64,000 nt of DNA from Salicibibacter cibarius (GTDB lineage: Bacteria; Bacillota; Bacilli; Bacillales; Marinococcaceae), in the NCBI RefSeq assembly GCF_016495725.1, contig NZ_CP054705.1:1054001-1118000 (forward strand), in the 5' to 3' direction. The translations under genes were made by a program, and so were the position numbers. Below the pieces are notes generated by a model. The model ran no database searches and had not been told where the DNA came from. It saw only the letters and a program-made list of their open reading frames with translations. Below are positions 9,659-18,213 of the stretch, in pieces; within the stretch, counting starts at the first letter, position 1; each line of letters begins with the position of its first letter.

Positions 9659-10411
9659 ATGATGAGCGTACAACCGCAGCAAATGATGCAACAGTGGGCG
9701 GATATGAATGAGAAATTGCAGGAACAGATTGAGAAGCAGGGTGAGATTATTGACCGATTGGGTGAGCAACTGTCCACACAGGATGAAGCCGTGGCTGAGC
9801 GGTTGCAGGCGATTGAGGATAGGTTGGATGAGCCGATAGATACTCGACTAACTGGGCGAAATGTTGAATTGATAACAATAGCTGAACAGGTTGAAATTCG
9901 GGATGAAAATGTCCATCCATTCTCCTTTAATATACCTGCCGGTTTAAGTGATTTTGATATTATCTTTACTGATACGCACGCAACAAATACTGGCGGAAAT
10001 AGGTATACATCGTTTGATCTTTACTTTTCAATATATAGACACTCAACTTGGGCGTTTGGTGATTTTAGCGTTTTTGCAGATGATGGCGATTTTTATAATT
10101 GGGTGACGCGGACATGGGATTTTTCTAATTTACGCAGACTTAGAACAAAATTACCAGCTAACACGGGGAGAGAAGGAGAAAACAGGAAAAGATTAACGTT
10201 AGAACAAATGCTACGGGCAGCAGACCATGAATTTTTTGTAAATCAATCTTTACAAGAAACGAGTTTTGCGGATGCGGATTTTCCGGTTGAGGATATGAAA
10301 CGGTCTGTTTTGTCGAATGACAGAATGCACTTCAATGTTCAATTTGATGGACTTCCCGAGGAGGATGATATACAAGGGAGCATCTCCGTAATATTTAGGG
10401 GGTATTATTAA
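9659..10411 (+). CDS. Coiled-coil tail fibre/appendage protein (left copy)
   Basis: Same 250-residue protein as at 52064-52816. Confidence 0.65.
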   Translation: MMSVQPQQMMQQWADMNEKLQEQIEKQGEIIDRLGEQLSTQDEAVAERLQAIEDRLDEPIDTRLTGRNVELITIAEQVEIRDENVHPFSFNIPAGLSDFDIIFTDTHATNTGGNRYTSFDLYFSIYRHSTWAFGDFSVFADDGDFYNWVTRTWDFSNLRRLRTKLPANTGREGENRKRLTLEQMLRAADHEFFVNQSLQETSFADADFPVEDMKRSVLSNDRMHFNVQFDGLPEEDDIQGSISVIFRGYY

Positions 10412-10412
10412 A

Positions 10413-10586
10413 ATGAAAGAAGCTATTGATTGGGCACTTGAAAATATGAATAAAAAAGGCATTGACTCACCAAAACAGCACGGTTTTATTGATTTAGTGA
10501 GGCGCTATTTTAATGAGAATGGTATTGATCACGAGCCGATGAATTTCCAAGATGTTAAGAGGTATTTGCCGGATAAATACAAATGA
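10413..10586 (+). CDS. Small tail-region protein, 57 aa (left copy)
   Basis: Same as 52818-52991. The ribosome site is the AGGGGG just upstream. Confidence 0.6.
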   Translation: MKEAIDWALENMNKKGIDSPKQHGFIDLVRRYFNENGIDHEPMNFQDVKRYLPDKYK

Positions 10587-10629
10587 CGTTATTCAACTAA
10601 CTCCCCAATCATTTGAGTTTTAATAACCA

Positions 10630-10651
10630 CACGCCGAAAGGCGTTTTTATT
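10630..10651 (+). terminator. Short hairpin terminator
   Basis: ACGCC-GAAA-GGCGT followed by TTTTATTTT, a tetraloop hairpin with a T-rich tail after the 57-residue gene. Confidence 0.7.
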
Positions 10652-10672
10652 TTGCTTTCAAGGAGGTGACAC

Positions 10673-12400
10673 ATGCTAACCCTAACCTACCAACCCGCCT
10701 GGGAAAATGACCAATCACAGGATGATGACCACGATATTCCGCTTGACCGCAATTATTACGAATTTCATGAGGTCTGGGATGATATTTTCGGCGACCATCA
10801 CCGCCAATACGACACCTACGGCGAGCGACTCTCGCAAAATATCAATCTATCGCCTATCGTCAATTATGTTGACAGCGAAATTACATGGGAGTCAGACGAA
10901 CCGGATGACACAAGCGTCACTGTCGAAGCTCGTGTCAATGGCGGTGATTGGCGGCAGATCAGAAATGGCGGCAAAATACCATTGCAATCCGGCACGGAAA
11001 CAAACGGTATGAGGGTCTGCACAAGGCAGATGCTACGAACGTCAAACAACCGTGTCACGCCTGAATTAACTCGGTTTGAAATCAATATATACGGCGAACA
11101 TGAGGTCTTGCGAATGAACGGCGATAAGGTTGGCATGATCCGTCACAGAGAAATTGAAATGGATGATACCGGTAAAGCATCCGAAGTGTGGACGACACAA
11201 GGACCTGATCTTAAAGGTATTGCAGAACAGAGAATTACTGTGCCGCCAGAAGGTAGGGCAGAAGATAGACTCCAAGCGCCAGCCGAAACAATTATGAAAC
11301 AGTGGGTGGAAAACAATCTTGTCAATCCCACAGACAGTGATCGTGCTATTCCTAACATGCGTATTGCTCCTGATCAAGAACGGGGAGAGACAATCAATAG
11401 GGGGACACGATACAAGAATCTTGCAGAAGAATTGGAATCCATCTCTCAATTTACGGGATTAGGCTGGAATATATACGCTGACTTTGAAGAAAATGAACTG
11501 GTATTTGACGTGTATGAAGGTGTGGACAGGACAGCCGGGCAGGACGAGAATCCACGGGTGATATTCAGTCCTGAGTTTGACACCCTTGGTGAACTCCATT
11601 TTGTGGACAGTCAAACGGATTATAAAAACACAGCTTATGTTGCCGGCCAAGGTGAAGGGGAAGAACGGTTAGTTACTATTACGGGTGAAGGAACAGGCCT
11701 TGATCGTCATGAAATATTTATTGATGCCCGTGATGTCGGTGATGAAGATGACGACGGCAACGAGATTGATGAGGATGAACAGATAGATATCCTTCAAGAA
11801 CGTGGGCAAGAAGAATTGTCGGAAACTGAAGTGGAACAGATGCTTGAAGGTGGCATCCTTACACACTCCACATTTCAGTATGAGAGGGATTACCGATTGG
11901 GCGATAAAGTTACCCTCCAAAAAGAAGGTTGGCATTTCATCCCGACGGTTACCGGCAGACCGTTATACAATGGCGAAACTTTTGCAACAGCCCACGATGA
12001 TTTGTGGCTTGCAGAGAGTGATTTTATTGGCGATTTGCAGGAGTTGCTGGTTAAAGCAGACCGTGACATTGGCGACCACGGGATAGATCGTGTGTTTGGT
12101 CAAAATACTTTGGACGCTGTCAGGGATTTTCAGGAGCGGTACGGTATCAGCTATCACGGAGACTATGAATATGGCGTACCCACGGATGAAACCATAGCGG
12201 CACTTGAAGCTGTGGTCAATGGCGATGAAGCCAATATACCAAAACCTGGTTTAGCCATAGACACACCCATCACAGAGATCAAGGAAGTATTTGAACCAGG
12301 GACCACTGAACTGGAAGCTGTATTCGGGAAGGAAATGCCTAACTTGATATCTAAAGTAAAACGTGAAATATCGCAAATTGGTAACGAAATAAGGCGTTAG
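10673..12400 (+). CDS. Gp37-like tail protein with peptidoglycan-binding insert (left copy)
   Basis: Same 575-residue protein as at 53078-54805, where domains are given. Confidence 0.75.
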   Translation: MLTLTYQPAWENDQSQDDDHDIPLDRNYYEFHEVWDDIFGDHHRQYDTYGERLSQNINLSPIVNYVDSEITWESDEPDDTSVTVEARVNGGDWRQIRNGGKIPLQSGTETNGMRVCTRQMLRTSNNRVTPELTRFEINIYGEHEVLRMNGDKVGMIRHREIEMDDTGKASEVWTTQGPDLKGIAEQRITVPPEGRAEDRLQAPAETIMKQWVENNLVNPTDSDRAIPNMRIAPDQERGETINRGTRYKNLAEELESISQFTGLGWNIYADFEENELVFDVYEGVDRTAGQDENPRVIFSPEFDTLGELHFVDSQTDYKNTAYVAGQGEGEERLVTITGEGTGLDRHEIFIDARDVGDEDDDGNEIDEDEQIDILQERGQEELSETEVEQMLEGGILTHSTFQYERDYRLGDKVTLQKEGWHFIPTVTGRPLYNGETFATAHDDLWLAESDFIGDLQELLVKADRDIGDHGIDRVFGQNTLDAVRDFQERYGISYHGDYEYGVPTDETIAALEAVVNGDEANIPKPGLAIDTPITEIKEVFEPGTTELEAVFGKEMPNLISKVKREISQIGNEIRR

Positions 12401-12410
12401 GAGGCATACG

Positions 12411-12734
12411 GTGGATGGCGAAAATAACAAAGCTATGGCTGAAGTGCGTGAATGGCTGACACGCATTGATACGAAGCAAGAACACATCATCCAATTGCTA
12501 GAAGATAGCCGAGCAAGGGCAGATGATGCGTACGAAAAAGCAGACAAGGCAGAAGATGATGCGCAAGAAGCACTAAGAACTGTCTACGCTCACCAAAAGG
12601 AGTACTACAAGCGACTTGATCGGGACGACGCAAACCGGAAATTTACAATTAAAACGGCAGTAGGATTAATCGGGACGGTGGTGACCATCCTGATTTTTTT
12701 AACGCCAATTTTGATTAGTTATTACACGCCTTAA
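12411..12734 (+). CDS. XhlA-type holin-associated protein (left copy)
   Basis: Same 107-residue protein as at 54816-55139, starting with GTG. Confidence 0.75.
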   Translation: MDGENNKAMAEVREWLTRIDTKQEHIIQLLEDSRARADDAYEKADKAEDDAQEALRTVYAHQKEYYKRLDRDDANRKFTIKTAVGLIGTVVTILIFLTPILISYYTP

Positions 12735-12747
12735 AGGAGAGATTTAA

Positions 12748-13083
12748 ATGCCAGTCGTCGAACTGAACAGTACAGCAAGTCAACGTATCACAATGCCGCC
12801 CGAGGGTAAGCAGGCGGACGTGATCAAAGCGCCTGCTGAAACGGTTATGAAGCATCTGGTTCGGAGGAACCTTGTCGAAGCAACTGAACCAGGTAGAAAC
12901 ATTGCTGACCTTATTATTGCTCCTGATAAGGGTCGTGGTCCGGTGGTAGAGGTGACCACAAGATACAGAAATTTAGAGGATGAATTAAACGAGCTGTTAA
13001 TGCGCTCGGGGTTATCGTGGTCATTTTATGAGTATAGAGAAGGAACGGTATTCGAAGTAAAAAGCATAAGGGAGGAAGCATAA
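12748..13083 (+). CDS. Orphan Gp37-like domain fragment (left copy)
   Basis: Same 111-residue protein as at 55153-55488. Confidence 0.65.
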   Translation: MPVVELNSTASQRITMPPEGKQADVIKAPAETVMKHLVRRNLVEATEPGRNIADLIIAPDKGRGPVVEVTTRYRNLEDELNELLMRSGLSWSFYEYREGTVFEVKSIREEA

Positions 13084-13458
13084 ATGGAATTTATCACAGA
13101 AAGTTTAATGGAATCCGTTTTTACGATCGTGGGTGTACTGATCGCCGCAATCGTTTCTTATTTAGCGCCGAAAGCTAAGCGGCTAATTGCCATTGCATCC
13201 GATGCTGACAATCTAGGGATCATCGACGCTATCACGGATTGGGCGGTTGAGTATGTGGAAGAAGAATTCCAAGGTAAGGAAGGGAAGGAAAAGTTTAACC
13301 AAGCGGCAACCGCAGCAGCTCAATTGCTGAACAATTATGGTATTGAGGTGTCAGACGAATTGATTAAAACATCCATTCAAAAAGGATACAACAACCTAGT
13401 TGCTGATGGCAAAGAGAAGAAAAAGCAACCTCATAACGGCGAGTTAGAGCAAGGGTAA
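13084..13458 (+). CDS. LLH-family phage holin (left copy)
   Basis: Same 124-residue protein as at 55489-55863. Confidence 0.75.
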   Translation: MEFITESLMESVFTIVGVLIAAIVSYLAPKAKRLIAIASDADNLGIIDAITDWAVEYVEEEFQGKEGKEKFNQAATAAAQLLNNYGIEVSDELIKTSIQKGYNNLVADGKEKKKQPHNGELEQG

Positions 13459-13475
13459 TAGCCTTTGCTCTTTTT
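13446..13475 (+). terminator. Hairpin overlapping the holin stop codon
   Basis: AGAGCAAGGG and CCTTTGCTCT form a 10-bp stem with one G-T pair and the holin TAA in the loop. Five T follow. It probably tunes endolysin expression relative to the holin. Confidence 0.75.
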
Positions 13476-13499
13476 AATCTTATAAAGGAGTGATCAATA

Positions 13500-14471
13500 A
13501 TGAGTGAAATTAATTATCCTAACCTACGCTGGAACGGCAGTTTGACAAGCCTCAATCCTAGTAATATTAGAGGCACAGCCATACATCACTTGGCACACCC
13601 TTCTTGGGGATTGATGGATACTCACACTTATCACCGTGACACGCTGGGTTGGGCGGGTATTGGATATAATTACCTGATACTAAGAAGCGGCACAATTTAC
13701 GAAGGTCGTGGAGATCATGTAGGCGCTCATGCAAGCGGGTATAATAGCACGTATATTGGCGTGGCGCTTACTGGTGACTTTGAAACAGGTAGCCAAACAC
13801 CAACCAGTGATCAGATGGATTCGCTTTATTGGCTTATTCCAGAATTAAAAAAGACGTACCCCAACGCTGACAACATTGTCGGTCATTATGATTTGGGGCA
13901 GACAAGCTGCCCGGGCAGACGTTTTCCTATGTCTGAATTTAAGCGGAATGTTGGTAGCGGCGGATCAGGCGGTAGCGCACCACGATACGGAGATAACAAC
14001 GAATCCTTTGCCAACTACCACAGTGATTGGTGGGGGCGAGATGACGAGACAGTAAAGACAATACAACGATTGTTGCAATTGGTCGATGAGCTTCCGTCCG
14101 GTTCGGCAGACAGCATATTTGGTCAGCAAACACTAGACGCTGTACGATCATTCCAGGATAAGCACAGCCTTTCTCAAAGTGGTGCTAACTTTTATGGCGT
14201 ACCTGGACCAGCTACCCTCGAAAAACTTGCAGAAGAAGGAAACACCACAGCAGCTATGCCCGGTGATGTAGTGAGGATGATAAGAAGCTTCAACTATCGC
14301 AGTCGCGCCAATTGGGCCGACGATGCTATTGCCGGCACAGTCAGCGAGGGTGAAGCGTTTACGGTTGTGCGACGGGCGATCATGAGCCATACTGGCGATT
14401 TGTATGAAATCAAGTCAGGAAACTATATAAGCGTGCTCCCGAGCCATGTGGAAGTTGTTAAACAATCATGA
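13500..14471 (+). CDS. Endolysin: N-acetylmuramoyl-L-alanine amidase (left copy)
   Basis: Same 323-residue protein as at 55905-56876. Confidence 0.85.
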   Translation: MSEINYPNLRWNGSLTSLNPSNIRGTAIHHLAHPSWGLMDTHTYHRDTLGWAGIGYNYLILRSGTIYEGRGDHVGAHASGYNSTYIGVALTGDFETGSQTPTSDQMDSLYWLIPELKKTYPNADNIVGHYDLGQTSCPGRRFPMSEFKRNVGSGGSGGSAPRYGDNNESFANYHSDWWGRDDETVKTIQRLLQLVDELPSGSADSIFGQQTLDAVRSFQDKHSLSQSGANFYGVPGPATLEKLAEEGNTTAAMPGDVVRMIRSFNYRSRANWADDAIAGTVSEGEAFTVVRRAIMSHTGDLYEIKSGNYISVLPSHVEVVKQS

Positions 14472-14489
14472 TATAATGCAATCAACAGA

Positions 14490-14527
14490 ACCCGCCACGC
14501 CTCTCATTTGAAGCGGAAGTGGCGGGT
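14490..14527. terminator. Bidirectional terminator after the lysis cassette
   Basis: ACCCGCCAC and GTGGCGGGT form a perfect 9-bp stem. It lies where the rightward late genes and the leftward accessory genes converge, so it probably stops transcription from both sides. Confidence 0.75.
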
Positions 14528-14587
14528 CGTTCATTTTAGAGGTTAGGCTACCTCTAGTCGTGCCGGGGCAGTGGGAGCCTCGGTTTT

Positions 14588-14770
14588 TCATTCATCGTTT
14601 ACATTCATTTCACGAAACATGCCTTCAATTTTCATCATTATCCCCGCCCATTCGTCAGTTGAAAAGATTTGCTCCAACACTTCTTTTTTCTGCTCGTCTG
14701 TAACTTCAAAATCTAAATTTTGCGCCACATCGTTGATTGTGTCTTTCATAAGTTCTAAGCTTTGTTCCAT
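14588..14770 (-). CDS. Accessory small acidic protein, 60 aa (left copy)
   Basis: Same as 56993-57175. Confidence 0.6.
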   Translation of the reverse strand: MEQSLELMKDTINDVAQNLDFEVTDEQKKEVLEQIFSTDEWAGIMMKIEGMFREMNVNDE

Positions 14771-14799
14771 TTCAATCAACCTTTCGGGCGTTTGCCCAG

Positions 14800-15072
14800 T
14801 TAAATATTTAGATCCCCTTTAATTTTATAAGCCCTTTGCCTTTTGCGCGGGCGATCCCAGTCATAATAACGCAGATCAAATTCCAATATTCCCACAATAT
14901 ATTCAGATGAATTTTTAACGGTTAGTTGATTATCACTAGTTTTTTCAGCATATAACCCTTTATCGTACTTATGCTGTAACACGTTATTTACATCCTTGAT
15001 CATATCGGCATCGCGAAGTCTCTCTGGCGGTTTATCACCGCCCATTATATTTACCGTGTACTCAAACTTCAT
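14800..15072 (-). CDS. Accessory protein, 90 aa (left copy)
   Basis: Same as 57205-57477. Confidence 0.65.
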   Translation of the reverse strand: MKFEYTVNIMGGDKPPERLRDADMIKDVNNVLQHKYDKGLYAEKTSDNQLTVKNSSEYIVGILEFDLRYYDWDRPRKRQRAYKIKGDLNI

Positions 15073-15104
15073 TGAAATATCCTCCCTAAAGGAGCGCCTC
15101 GGTT

Positions 15105-15320
15105 TCATTCATAAAATGCTTCTTTGAGTGCTTGTTCAAAACTACCACACTTTTCGCATATTGTCTCTACATCCGGCAAAGCTGCAATAAAAAGATCAAG
15201 TTCAATAAATATATACCGCAACCGTTCATACGTTTCTTGATTGATAGGATCGTCCAGTTCCTCGCTTGCTAATCGTAAAGCATTTAAACAGTCATCTTTT
15301 GTGTAATTTATTGCGGTCAC
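15105..15320 (-). CDS. Accessory protein, 71 aa (left copy)
   Basis: Same as 57510-57725. Confidence 0.6.
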   Translation of the reverse strand: MTAINYTKDDCLNALRLASEELDDPINQETYERLRYIFIELDLFIAALPDVETICEKCGSFEQALKEAFYE

Positions 15321-15410
15321 TCCTCTCTAAAAACGGAGAATGGTGAATTAATTGACTGTCTATTTATCGTACATTTTACTATATATGCAAAGATAAAGTC
15401 ACACTAAAGC

Positions 15411-15435
15411 AAAAAACACGAGCCGTAGCCCGTGT
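15411..15435 (-). terminator. Repeated terminator hairpin, unit 1
   Basis: Read on the minus strand: ACACGGGCT, then AGCTCGTGT-like pairing, then a T run. It is the first of four near-identical copies in this block and follows the remnant gene at 15451. Confidence 0.75.
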
Positions 15436-15450
15436 AAAAAAATCATCTAT

Positions 15451-15645
15451 TTAATATTTCATAGACGATTCAAGTACATCTAAAAACTCATCAAAAGTTT
15501 CAACCTCATTAATTTTATCTTCATCAACCGGCAGAAGATGAGTTATACCTTTCGCCTCATTAAGTAATTCTTTGTTCTGATCGTTAATGAAAATACCTCC
15601 ATAACGACCCTTCTTGATACGCAGACAATACCAATTGTAGGATAA
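15451..15645 (-). pseudogene. Remnant of a small accessory gene (left copy)
   Basis: Open minus-strand frame of 64 codons with protein-like composition (ending ETFDEFLDVLESSMKY) and its own terminator downstream. There is no usable start codon at its beginning. It looks like a gene that has lost its 5' end. The same remnant is at 57856-58050. Confidence 0.45.
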
Positions 15646-15670
15646 TTATGTAAATGTGACAAGTGCTATA

Positions 15671-15697
15671 AAAAAACACGAGCCGAAGCCCGCGCTG
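15671..15697 (-). terminator. Repeated terminator hairpin, unit 2
   Basis: Same hairpin family (core CACGAGCC-GAA-GCCCG), directly after the Sda gene on the minus strand. Confidence 0.7.
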
Positions 15698-15706
15698 TTT
15701 ATAAAA

Positions 15707-15841
15707 TTAATCGTTGTTCAAATCTCGACGTTGGATTTCGCTTTCTAAATGCATGAGAAAGTCTTTATTTAAGTTTAGCTTTTTTGCTTTCTCGTAAGCT
15801 TCTGCTAGCAATTCATCAGATAAGGCTTTGAGGGTATTCAT
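15707..15841 (-). CDS. Sda-like sporulation histidine kinase inhibitor (left copy)
   Basis: Same 44-residue protein as at 58112-58246. Confidence 0.85.
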   Translation of the reverse strand: MNTLKALSDELLAEAYEKAKKLNLNKDFLMHLESEIQRRDLNND

Positions 15842-15851
15842 GTTCACCTGC

Positions 15852-15998
15852 TTATAATCTATTGGATTTCTCTTTTGCATATTTTTCAGTGAGCCATTCT
15901 AGGAATTCTTTTTCATCATCTGATAAACCTCGTCTAAGACCATCTTCGAATTCACGTTCTAAATTAACGTATATAGATGTTTCGAAGTCTTTGATCAA
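15852..15998 (-). CDS. Small protein upstream of sda, 48 aa (left copy)
   Basis: Same as 58257-58403. Confidence 0.55.
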   Translation of the reverse strand: MIKDFETSIYVNLEREFEDGLRRGLSDDEKEFLEWLTEKYAKEKSNRL

Positions 15999-16032
15999 AT
16001 TCCTATAAACCCCCTATCCCGAGCTTATTTGT

Positions 16033-16060
16033 AGTATACCATAACTTAATTTTCACACAA
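16033..16060 (-). promoter_or_regulatory. Promoter of the sda operon (left copy)
   Basis: Minus strand: TTGTGT, 16 bases, TATACT. It lies just upstream of the 48-residue gene and sda, so the pair has a promoter of its own. Confidence 0.55.
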
Positions 16061-16061
16061 C

Positions 16062-16086
16062 AAAAAACACGAGCGTTGGCCCGTAT
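16062..16086 (-). terminator. Repeated terminator hairpin, unit 3 (diverged)
   Basis: CACGAGCGTTGGCCCGTATT belongs to the same family with several changes. No intact gene precedes it on the minus strand, only the degraded peptide frame at 16125-16268. Confidence 0.55.
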
Positions 16087-16124
16087 TAAAAGGGAGTTGT
16101 TTTTTGTATAAATAGGCACATGCA

Positions 16125-16268
16125 TTACATACAAAATACAACCTTACATAAAGTACTACATACCCCATTGAGAATAGAAGTGTTTTCAGCGCTTTCTAAC
16201 TGATCAATGGTATCAGGCAGTTCCCCTATCGCATTCCCTCGGATTTTGTCCGGGGGTTTTTTACATAC
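16125..16268 (-). other. Degraded peptide frame ending in a Cys-rich tail (left copy)
   Basis: The minus-strand open frame has no ATG, GTG or TTG at its head. It contains GELPDTIDQLESAEN and ends GVCSTLCKVVFCM. I do not recognise it. It sits between two of the repeated terminators, where an accessory gene would be expected. Low confidence that it is expressed. Confidence 0.25.
16236..16262 (+). terminator. Plus-strand terminator without an assigned gene
   Basis: CCCTCGGA and TCCGGGGG form an 8-bp stem with a TTTTG loop, then six T. No supported rightward gene precedes it, so it may end a small RNA or read-through from the late operon. Confidence 0.6.
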
Positions 16269-16272
16269 TCAC

Positions 16273-16296
16273 AAAAACACGAGCCGGAGCCCGTGT
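16273..16296 (-). terminator. Repeated terminator hairpin, unit 4
   Basis: CACGAGCCGGAGCCCGTG with a T run on the minus strand, immediately after the stop of the acidic membrane protein gene. Confidence 0.75.
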
Positions 16297-17265
16297 TTAG
16301 TCGAGTGCTTGATTTTCCATCTGCCTAAATGTTTCGGCGTTTATCGATAACATTTCCATGTCGTGCGTTAGCGCATCATAATCCATGTTTTCTGGGTCGT
16401 AATCCAATTCATCTGATATGTTTTGAGCATGTTCACTGAGCGTTTCAGTATTGTTTACGTAAGCATCATGAAAGTCTTCATGTTCCTCCGGTATGTCTCC
16501 GTCATAGTCTCTGGCTTGGTCGTGCCAATTGGTGATGTGGGCTAAATCTTCCTGCATTTCCTCGACCCATAAGTCATCTTCGAATGCGCCTTCCTGCATA
16601 GTCATACCCACTAAAGACAAAGCGTTGTCCATATAATCGTAGTTTTCTTGTATGAATTCTTTATATTCCTCTGTAGATGATTCATTATCCCCGCCTGTAA
16701 ATGTAATCTCAAACTCAGCCCTCAAATTATGTCTATAACCATCTTCAGCTTCTTCCTGATTGTAATAACTGGAACTAGAATAAATGTTCTCGCCTGTTTC
16801 ACCATAGATATTTTGTATATCTTCGCTTTGCACGGAAGGTTCAAAAAGGACGATCATTTCAGCTTGCGACCATGCAGTTTGATCTAAAGCAGGGAAATCA
16901 GAAATATCTATTTCCTCGCTTAAATTGGAGTTTGTAACTTCAATTTCTCCGGTTGAAAAATCGTCAATATCTTCACCGATAATATCATAATGAAGAACCG
17001 AACCTTCGGCTAGGTTTGTATTAATGTCGAGTTGTATGATGTCATCGCCCATTTCTGCATCGACACTCATTTCAACCTCTTGGTTTCCTTCGTATTCTTC
17101 CGTTTCTGTGGACGAAGACGCATCCACACTTTCGTCTTCATCCCCGTCGTCCGCAACTTCTTCACCGTCATCAACAAATGCTCCAAATATCCCCATTACC
17201 AGGATGATGGCTCCCCAAAATGTCCACCGTTTATAAATCGGCTTTTTTTGTTTTTCTTCCGCCAT
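16297..17265 (-). CDS. Acidic membrane-anchored accessory protein (left copy)
   Basis: Same 322-residue protein as at 58702-59670. Confidence 0.7.
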   Translation of the reverse strand: MAEEKQKKPIYKRWTFWGAIILVMGIFGAFVDDGEEVADDGDEDESVDASSSTETEEYEGNQEVEMSVDAEMGDDIIQLDINTNLAEGSVLHYDIIGEDIDDFSTGEIEVTNSNLSEEIDISDFPALDQTAWSQAEMIVLFEPSVQSEDIQNIYGETGENIYSSSSYYNQEEAEDGYRHNLRAEFEITFTGGDNESSTEEYKEFIQENYDYMDNALSLVGMTMQEGAFEDDLWVEEMQEDLAHITNWHDQARDYDGDIPEEHEDFHDAYVNNTETLSEHAQNISDELDYDPENMDYDALTHDMEMLSINAETFRQMENQALD

Positions 17266-17277
17266 ATTAACCCCTCT

Positions 17278-17670
17278 TTATTTCTTTTTCTTCTTTTTCT
17301 TATCCTGCATCCACTCAGGTTTATTCGTCCATTCAATGCGGAAGTGGTTTTTACAAGCGCTACACTTTCCGTTTTCAGTTATGAAGTTAGATGCATATTT
17401 TGCGCTCTCTTTCCCGCATGCAGGGCAGTCAACACCGACGATTGGTATAGCTAAAACAAAGAACAGGGCGCTTGTTATAACCATTCCGATTCCCGGTATT
17501 ATCCCGAGGATTGTAAATATGAGAAATAACCCAGCGATTAAAATAGCAGCACCGGTTGTACCTAAAATAATCCCTTTCGGTAATGTCCACAGATAAAATG
17601 TTTTCTTACCCGGTCTTTTTCCTTCGGCGTATGCAATGTTTGGGTTTGGTTGTGTTGCTTGATCTTCCAT
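17278..17670 (-). CDS. Two-TM zinc-ribbon membrane protein (left copy)
   Basis: Same 130-residue protein as at 59683-60075. Confidence 0.7.
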   Translation of the reverse strand: MEDQATQPNPNIAYAEGKRPGKKTFYLWTLPKGIILGTTGAAILIAGLFLIFTILGIIPGIGMVITSALFFVLAIPIVGVDCPACGKESAKYASNFITENGKCSACKNHFRIEWTNKPEWMQDKKKKKKK

Positions 17671-17688
17671 GTGATTCCTCCTTTTCCT

Positions 17689-17717
17689 ATTATATATCTA
17701 CGTATATAGTACTACAA
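17689..17717 (-). promoter_or_regulatory. Promoter of the membrane protein operon (left copy)
   Basis: Minus strand: TTGTAG, 17 bases, TATAAT, a good SigA-type promoter just before the GGAGG of the 130-residue gene. Confidence 0.6.
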
Positions 17718-17725
17718 ATTGCATA

Positions 17726-17755
17726 TTGTTGGTAGTCTAAAGTTATGCGTATAAT
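17726..17755 (+). promoter_or_regulatory. Promoter of the excisionase-like gene (left copy)
   Basis: TTGTTG, 18 bases, TATAAT on the plus strand, about 35 bases before the GTG start. It lies back to back with the membrane-operon promoter. Confidence 0.5.
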
Positions 17756-17790
17756 AAATTAAACTGTCTTAAAAATGAGGAGCGATTCAA

Positions 17791-17967
17791 GTGCGCAAAG
17801 TACGAGGCGTCAAAAAAGTTGCTGAATATCTAGAATCTATAAACTGCCCAATCAGTATATCCACGATTCAACGTTACATGCGAGAAGGCGATTTTCCTTA
17901 TTCCAAACCGACCGAAAGAATTGTGATTTTTGATTTAGACGAAATCGACAAGTGGTTAGGGGAGTGA
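17791..17967 (+). CDS. Excisionase-like HTH protein (left copy, next to attP)
   Basis: Same 58-residue protein as at 60196-60372. Here it lies in its circular-phage position, between its promoter and the attP arm sites, with int on the other side. Confidence 0.65.
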   Translation: MRKVRGVKKVAEYLESINCPISISTIQRYMREGDFPYSKPTERIVIFDLDEIDKWLGE

Positions 17968-17970
17968 ATC

Positions 17971-18213
17971 TTTACACTTAAAACTTTTTTACACATATTT
18001 TACACACGGTTAAAGTAAAACCCTAATTAGAAGCGGGTTTCTTTCATTATATAGAAGCCTCTCTGAAACGTTTTCACGTTAAATGAGGGTAAGATAAAAA
18101 TTGATTTAAATCCCTGGAATGTTGTCATATCAGCGTTCTTAGGGATTTTCTTTGTGTGGAGAATACGGCAAGAAACAGCAGGATTTCATTTTGTTTTACA
18201 CAAAATTTACACA
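17971..18213. other. attP-type site between two phage copies
   Basis: The sequence common with attR ends at 18066 (…GAAGCCTCTCTGA). After that the left junction runs into the integrase gene and the right one into host DNA. TTTACAC repeats flank the crossover: 17971, 17988 and 17998 on the left, 18195 and 18206 on the right (these two TTTACACA). They have the spacing expected of integrase arm-type sites. The exact core cannot be fixed because attL is outside the window. Confidence 0.75.

Larger units (their letters stand above)
1..18066. repeat. Left copy of 18 kb direct repeat (prophage right half)
   Basis: This stretch matches 42402-60471 gene for gene, from inside the head-closure gene to the att core. 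I found four differences: a 3-base loss near 80, G4 against G5 at 1299, C4 against C5 at 6508, and T3 against T2 at 7785. From about 7.8 kb to 18066 every gene boundary keeps a constant offset of 42405. It is the right half of a second phage genome joined head to tail to the complete one. I compared by reading, so scattered substitutions could have been missed. Confidence 0.95.

Noticed and set aside
16125-16268. Lanthipeptide precursor gene
   Set aside because: The tail has Ser, Thr and Cys, but there is no start codon, no recognisable leader cleavage site and no modification or export gene nearby. Kept only as a degraded frame.
14472-18066. Anti-phage defence island
   Set aside because: Apart from Sda, no nuclease, NTPase, toxin-antitoxin or methylase motifs are visible. 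Accessory/lysogenic-conversion genes describe the region better.
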